From Mikania micrantha (Eukaryota > Streptophyta > Magnoliopsida > Asterales > Asteraceae), in NCBI GenBank assembly GCA_009363875.1, contig CM018683.1, forward strand, positions 36,539,753 through 36,603,752: a stretch of 64,000 nt of DNA, written 5' to 3'. Every line of letters begins with the position of its first letter. Position 1 is the stretch's first letter. The notes below the pieces were generated by a model that ran no database searches, was not told the DNA's origin, and was given only the letters and a program-made list of their open reading frames with translations. Made by a program: the position numbers and the translations under genes. This document shows, piece by piece, positions 59,293 through 64,000 of this stretch.

Positions 59293-59304
59293 TGGTATCA
59301 GAGC
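59293..59304 (+). promoter_or_regulatory. iMet primer binding site of element F
   Basis: TGGTATCAGAGC is the standard site for initiator methionine tRNA. It lies three bases after the LTR end. Confidence 0.9.
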
Positions 59305-59641
59305 CACAGGTTATAGAGAATTAGGTTGACTTAGAGACCTAGACTATAACCATAGGCTCGTACAGTGACACAGAGAGCACCGAACATAACTAATGAACAA
59401 AACTTGTTTTGAATTAAGCCAGGATAATCAGGTGGTACGAATTCCAGTTATGAGTGGCCAGCATAACTGAAATTTGCAACACGTGTGCGTTCTAGTTTGA
59501 TTTAATTCAAGTAGAACATTCATAACTATAAGGACAAGTAGTTGCCTTGAGACAGAAATAGAAATCATATCATCTTCGTGTTAAATATTGCTATTCAATA
59601 TTTATTTCATCGTACTGATTAGACATTTTGATTTTTTAGCG
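59305..59641 (+). other. Leader of element F before the extra ORF
   Basis: Non-coding. Nothing recognisable apart from a T-rich stretch just before the ATG at 59642. Confidence 0.5.
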
Positions 59642-60426
59642 ATGGCCGACCAAGGTGAAAGATATATTTATCAGAGATTTCCTTATGTTGTGTTGGATGA
59701 TACCCCGAGTTCCAGTGCAGGACCAGACTCGGATCTAGATGAAGCTTCGTCTGCAGCCTCTCAGGAAACACCTACAGTACCACATACACCATCAGCTCCT
59801 AGACCTATTACTCCACCACCACCAGCACAGTCCGCATCACACGGACACTTTCAGCCTCATGTTGAGGATATAGCAGCAGAGGGACGATGTAGTCCATCCT
59901 CACAGAGAGTCCCTGTTTGGGACGGACTTATGAGGATGCGGGGACAGGCCCGCAAGACCATTGGGTTGCCCCCACGACACCAGATGGTCTGCGGGATGAG
60001 CCTCAGACTGTTCATGAGGTGGGAGAATCCTCCCACCAAGCCGAGCTACGGGCCCAGATGCAGCAGGTCTCTCAAGACCTGCAGGGCCTGAGACAGGACC
60101 TACACCAGCACCAGACTACCCTTGAGGATACCCGTGCCACCGTACTGGAGATCCTCACTGCACACCTGAATTTTATGGAGCAGGTGAATCTTATGGGTAT
60201 TGACACTCAGGCTTGGAGAACGACCGTGGAGGAGCGGCTTAATAGGACTTGGAGACAGGCGCTGGTTGCTGTATTTTGGCAGCAAGTTGCAGTCTGGAGA
60301 GAGAGACTGCAGGGATGGATTTGGATGCTCAAGATGATGAGCATCGAGGCTAGACTCCTATGTTTAGCTATAGTATTGGCTACTATAGCTATTGTGCTAG
60401 CCTGCTTTCTGTATTTCTTACTGTAA
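59642..60426 (+). pseudogene. Leader ORF of element F: coiled-coil, tail-anchored membrane protein (one frameshift)
   Basis: ATG at 59642 starts MADQGERYIYQRFPYVVLDD, then a Ser/Pro/Thr-rich low-complexity region (residues about 20-75). A one-base frame change between about 59890 and 59930 links it to a second open frame that ends at TAA 60424-60426. The full product would be about 260 residues. The second part has a Gln/Leu-rich heptad-like stretch (QMQQVSQDLQGLRQDLHQHQ, about 60060-60120) and an amphipathic Trp/Arg-rich stretch. It ends in a hydrophobic helix, LLCLAIVLATIAIVLACFLY, three residues from the C-terminus. A single helix at the very end is the tail-anchored layout. It lies between primer site and gag, an unusual place for an ORF. 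I know no family for it. Confidence 0.6.
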
Positions 60427-60639
60427 GTCTGATCGGGCATCTTCCATTTTTGGGATTTTTCATTGTATATACCGTTGGCGGATAGGTTGTTATCTGTATG
60501 GATGTAATAGTAACACTCCGTTGTATCAAAACTCTATGATAGTGTTAATAAAATGGTTACTTTTGTGTATCTGCCTGTGTAATGAGCTACATGTGTGATG
60601 TGTGAACTATGTCTTTCTAATAAACCTGTGTGAACTATA

Positions 60640-61095
60640 ATCAGAACTGTGAGAACATATCTATTGCCAGTGTGGCAATGTATCATATCACTGTGAGAAC
60701 AATTCTGTGTGAGAACATATCTGTATGAGAACATATCTATTGCCAGTGTGGCAATGTATCATATCATTGTGAGAACAATTCTGTGTGAGAACATATCTGT
60801 ATGAGAACATATCATTGTGAGAACTTATCACTGTGAGAACATATCTATTGCCTGTGTGGCAACATATCATAGAACTGTGTGAACAATTCTGTGTGAGAAC
60901 ATATTTGTATGAGAACATATCATTGTGAGAACATATCACTGTGAGAACATATCTATTGCCTGTGTGGCAACGTATCATAGAAATGTGTAAACAATTCTGT
61001 GTGAGAACATATCTGTATGAGAACATATCATTGTGAGAACTTATCACTGTGAGAACATATCAACGTGAGAAAATATCAATATGAGAACTTATTAA
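60640..61095 (+). repeat. Tandem 'gtgagaacatatc' repeat in the element F leader
   Basis: About 25 copies of (T/C)(G/A)TGAGAACATATC, a 13 base unit, with higher-order units of roughly 110-130 bases marked by 'tattgcc.gtgtggcaa.gtatcata' (60661, 60739, 60846, 60954). The minus-strand reading frames at 60534-61047 are produced by this repeat. Confidence 0.85.
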
Positions 61096-61401
61096 TGTCA
61101 TGTATGTTAATATATCAAAAACATGGGTAATAACATAATTATATCACAGTACTGTGAGCTGTGAAATATTTTAACATATTTTTGAATTAACAGGATTGAG
61201 TATAACTACGAACATCTGTGTGATCTGTGTGTACTGAAAACATATCTGAACTATATCAATGTAGTTATACTTTGCTTTTATAATCACACTTCAATATAAA
61301 TTTCAGTGTAACTGAATATGATTGAATTTACGTGATTGAACAAGGGTTATTTAATTATTGTTCTTGAACTGACCTGAATTTGTCTGCATGTGAGCAAAAC
61401 G

Positions 61402-64000
61402 ATGGCTCCAAAACGAGGTCGACCAGCCAAGAAAGCTGGCAGGAATAATGCTAACCCTGAATCGGAACAAGTTCCGCTTATGAACGCAGAATCGAATCCG
61501 GATCTGCGTGTTAATCTGGAGACGAACACTGTTCCACCCATTGACCAAAACCAGAACACGGTTCCACCGACATCTCCTAGTGGATCAGTATTGAACGAAG
61601 AGATGATAGCAAGAATAGTGAAAGAACAGCTATCTGCCGTTGGCATCGTAATACCACACCAACAACACAATACTTCGGGTTCTGGTGGAGGTCATGTGGA
61701 ACAAAATGTTACTGGTGGACACACCGAAACTCATCAGACCATCGCTACAACTACAATTGTTCCTGATCCACCACAGCAAGGATGTACTTATAAGTATTTT
61801 GCTTCTTGCAACCCTCCTACTTTCACGGGCAAAGAAGGAGCGGCTGGTCTTTTAAGGTGGATTGAGGAGATGGAAACCAAACTTAAAATCAGCCAGTGTT
61901 TGGAGGAGCATAAGGTGTCTTATGCTGCCTTTTCTTTGAAAACTTCAGCTTTAACCTGGTGGAATACCCAGGCTAAAACTTTGGGCTCAGCTACAGTTGA
62001 CTCGATGGGCTGGAACGATTTTAAAACTCTGATTATGTCAGAGTACTGCCCAATCACTGAAATCCAAAAGCTCCTGGAGGAATTCTGGAATCATTCGATG
62101 ATCGGTGCTGATTGTTTAGCTTATATCGATCGGTTTCACGAACTTGCTTTCTTACTTCCCAATATGTTTCCTACGGAAGCAGCTTTGATTGAGAAGTATA
62201 TCAAAGGATTGGTTCCCCAGATTCGGGGAATGGTAACTGCAGCTGAACCTACCACTCTTAAACATGCAATTCTTTTGACCACTAAGCTTACTGATGAGGC
62301 GGTAAGGAGTGGTACTCTGTCTTTGAAAACTCAGACGGTGGTGAGCCGTAGTGATATCAGTACCTCGAATGTTTCAAAAGGTACTAAACAAAAGTGGTTT
62401 GGCAAAACCAAGGCAAAAGCTCCGGCTGAGACTAGCCAGAGCAAGCCAACTGTGAAAAACTATGGTGCTGCTATTCTCGAGAGGAAAACTTATACTGGGC
62501 AGGCGCCCAAATGCAATAAGTGTCCATTCCATCACACAGGACCATGTCCTGTTTGCCTGAACTGTAACTGAGTCAGACATTACGCTAAATATTGCAACTT
62601 TCCTGCTCAACCACAGAACCCAGCACCACGACAAACCACTCAGAGCAATCGGTCATGTTTCAAGTGTGGAAGTCCTGACCATCTTATGAGGAATTGTCCG
62701 AACAATAACACCAATCCAGGGAATGAAGCTAGAGGGAGAGCTTCTCAGATTGGTGCAACTGAGGCAAGGCATGATGCAAATATTGTCACTGGTACGTTTC
62801 TTCTTAATAATCTCTACGCATCAGTTCTGTTTGATACATGGGCAGATAAGAGTTTTATCTCTCCTGAATTTGCATCATTACTTTCACTGCCTACGGTAGA
62901 TCTAGAAACTCCTTATGTCATTGAACCTGCTAATGGCAAGTTAATCAAAACTAATAGTGTAATTCAAGGATGTTCCTTGAATTTGAATGATCATCTTTTC
63001 AATATCAATTTACTTCCTATTGAGCTTGGAAGCTTTGATGTTGTGGTCGGTATGGATTGGCTTTCTGATAACCAAGCGGAAGTTGTATGTCAAAACAAGA
63101 TGATCCGTATTCCATTATCTGATGGTAATACACTGATAGTTCAAGGAGAACGAGCTAGTAGGAAACTTGGTATCTTTTCTTGTATGCGAGCTCAGAAATT
63201 CTTAAGGAAAGGATGTTATGCTTTCCTGGCACACGTGACTGAGCGCAAGTCTCCACTCAAACAAATCACAGACATTCCAGTAGTCAAAGATTTTCCTGAA
63301 GTATTTCCTGAGGACATATCAGGATTACCCCCAGTGAGACAAGTCGAATTTCGTATTGACTTGATTCCAGGTGCAGCACCTGTTGCTAAAGCCCCGTATC
63401 GGCTTGCGCCATCAGAAATGCAAGAACTTTCAGGTCAATTACATGAACTTCTAGATAAAGGTTTTATTAGACCTAGTTTCTTACCCTGGGGAGCACCAAT
63501 TCTATTTGTGAAAAAGAAGGATGGTTCATTCAGGATGTGTATTGACTACCGGGAACTCAATAAACTAACAATCAAGAACCGTTATCCACTACCTCGTATC
63601 GATGATCTGTTTGATCAATTGCAAGGTGCTACTTACTTTTCAAAAATCGATTTAAGATCTGGATATCATCAGTTACGTATTCATGATGATGATGTTCCTA
63701 AAACTGCTTTTAGAACTCGATATGGGCATTATGAATTTTTAGTAATGCCGTTTGGATTAACAAATGCACCAGCAGTTTTCATGGATCTGATGAATCGAGT
63801 ATGTAGACCTTATCTGGATAAATTTGTGATTGTGGTTATTGATGATATTCTTATTTATTCTCGGAATCAACAAGAACATGCTCAACACTTGAAACTAATC
63901 TTAGAACTTTTGGCACATGAGAAACTATATGCCAAATTTTCCAAGTGTGAGTTCTGGTTACAGGAAGTTCAATTTCTTGGGCATGTTGTAAATGAGAACG
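61402..64000 (+). pseudogene. gag-pol: Chromovirus gag-pol of element F (partial at window edge)
   Basis: ATG at 61402 (MAPKRGRPAKKAGRNN). The Gag domain is at 61795-62300 (CNPPTFTGKEGAAGLLRWIE, YAAFSLKTSALTWWN, FLLPNMFPTEAALIEKYIKG). Zinc-knuckle region: a first motif broken by TGA at 62569 (CLNCN-stop-VRHYAKYC) and a good second one, CFKCGSPDHLMRNC, at about 62659. The frame then stays open to 64000. Protease at about 62827 reads LFDTWADKSFIS; the Gly of the D-T/S-G triad is Trp, so it should be inactive. The second part VVVGMDWLS follows. RT begins near 63250 (FPEVFPEDISGLPPVRQVEF) with YRELNKLTIKNRYPLPRIDD, IDLRSGYHQLRI, MPFGLTNAPAVFM and the catalytic VIDDILIYS, all intact. RNase H, integrase and chromodomain, if present, lie beyond the window. 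Confidence 0.9.

Larger units (their letters stand above)
57136..64000 (+). mobile_element. Tekay-type chromovirus element F (5' LTR to RT; runs off the window)
   Basis: 5' LTR, iMet primer site, leader ORF, tandem-repeat leader, gag and pol occur in order on the plus strand. Pol order (PR-RT) and motifs are gypsy, chromovirus-like. The element inserted into the gag of element H, with CCTGT (57131-57135) as the presumed target site; the second copy would lie beyond the window. It is the youngest-looking coding region here, with one stop in gag and a damaged protease motif seen so far. Confidence 0.88.

Noticed and set aside
60534..61047. Minus-strand frames with repeated HTGNRYVL blocks
   Set aside because: Translation of the 13 bp tandem repeat; no independent evidence of a gene.

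Overview
The window looks like repeat-rich intergenic DNA from a large eudicot plant genome. The gag, pol and env-like sequences and the extra 3' ORF resemble families I associate with Asteraceae; that is an inference from remembered sequence style, not a search. I find no host protein-coding gene, no rRNA and no CRISPR. Almost everything is LTR retrotransposon sequence, nested and mostly decayed, with a few DNA-transposon remnants (a MULE-type foldback element, a Helitron-like element, a hAT fragment). I use element labels A to L throughout.

Layout. 1-1040: 3' tail of a Sirevirus-like copia element. 1041-5160: element A, Athila-type gypsy (5' LTR, tRNA-Asp primer site, gag, start of protease), cut off at about 5160. 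5161-7974: element B, copia on the minus strand (gag, iMet primer site, 5' LTR), inserted in C. 7975-11155: element C, copia gag-pol remnant. 11160-15926: element D, a motif-rich region, a large decayed extra ORF, a polypurine tract and a 3' LTR. 17122-20600: an inverted-repeat DNA element whose left arm is split by a 2.9 kb solo LTR (G) with a perfect TTCCT target duplication. 20647-21166: Helitron-like. 21191-22940: hAT remnant. 22943-29430: three LTR-like stretches (L, K on the minus strand, and a further fragment) of the Tekay/chromovirus style.

29431-48432: element J, a copia element (5' LTR, primer site, gag remnant, worn interior, partial 3' LTR). J carries a 568 bp foldback MITE with a 9 bp target duplication at 31222-31789. 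It also carries a structurally complete 11.4 kb Athila element (35168-46608) with 1989 bp LTRs and a TAAAG target duplication, whose gag-pol is broken by several stops and frameshifts. 48433-57135: element H, a minus-strand Athila element with partial 3' LTR, env-like ORF remnant and gag-pol. H is interrupted at 57135 by element F (57136 to beyond 64000), a Tekay-type chromovirus with a 2154 bp 5' LTR, a leader ORF encoding a tail-anchored-looking protein, and gag-pol up to reverse transcriptase.

Three themes deserve attention. (1) Unrelated families here carry arrays of short, CpG-centred, near-palindromic motifs in their LTRs, each family with its own motif; A and F share almost the same one. 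(2) In D and H the same motif array occurs a second time just upstream of the extra 3' ORF, which suggests an internal promoter or splice-linked control region. (3) F has an ORF between the primer site and gag with a predicted coiled coil and a C-terminal membrane helix. Every pol in the window is defective except possibly the RT portion of F, whose protease motif is itself damaged.
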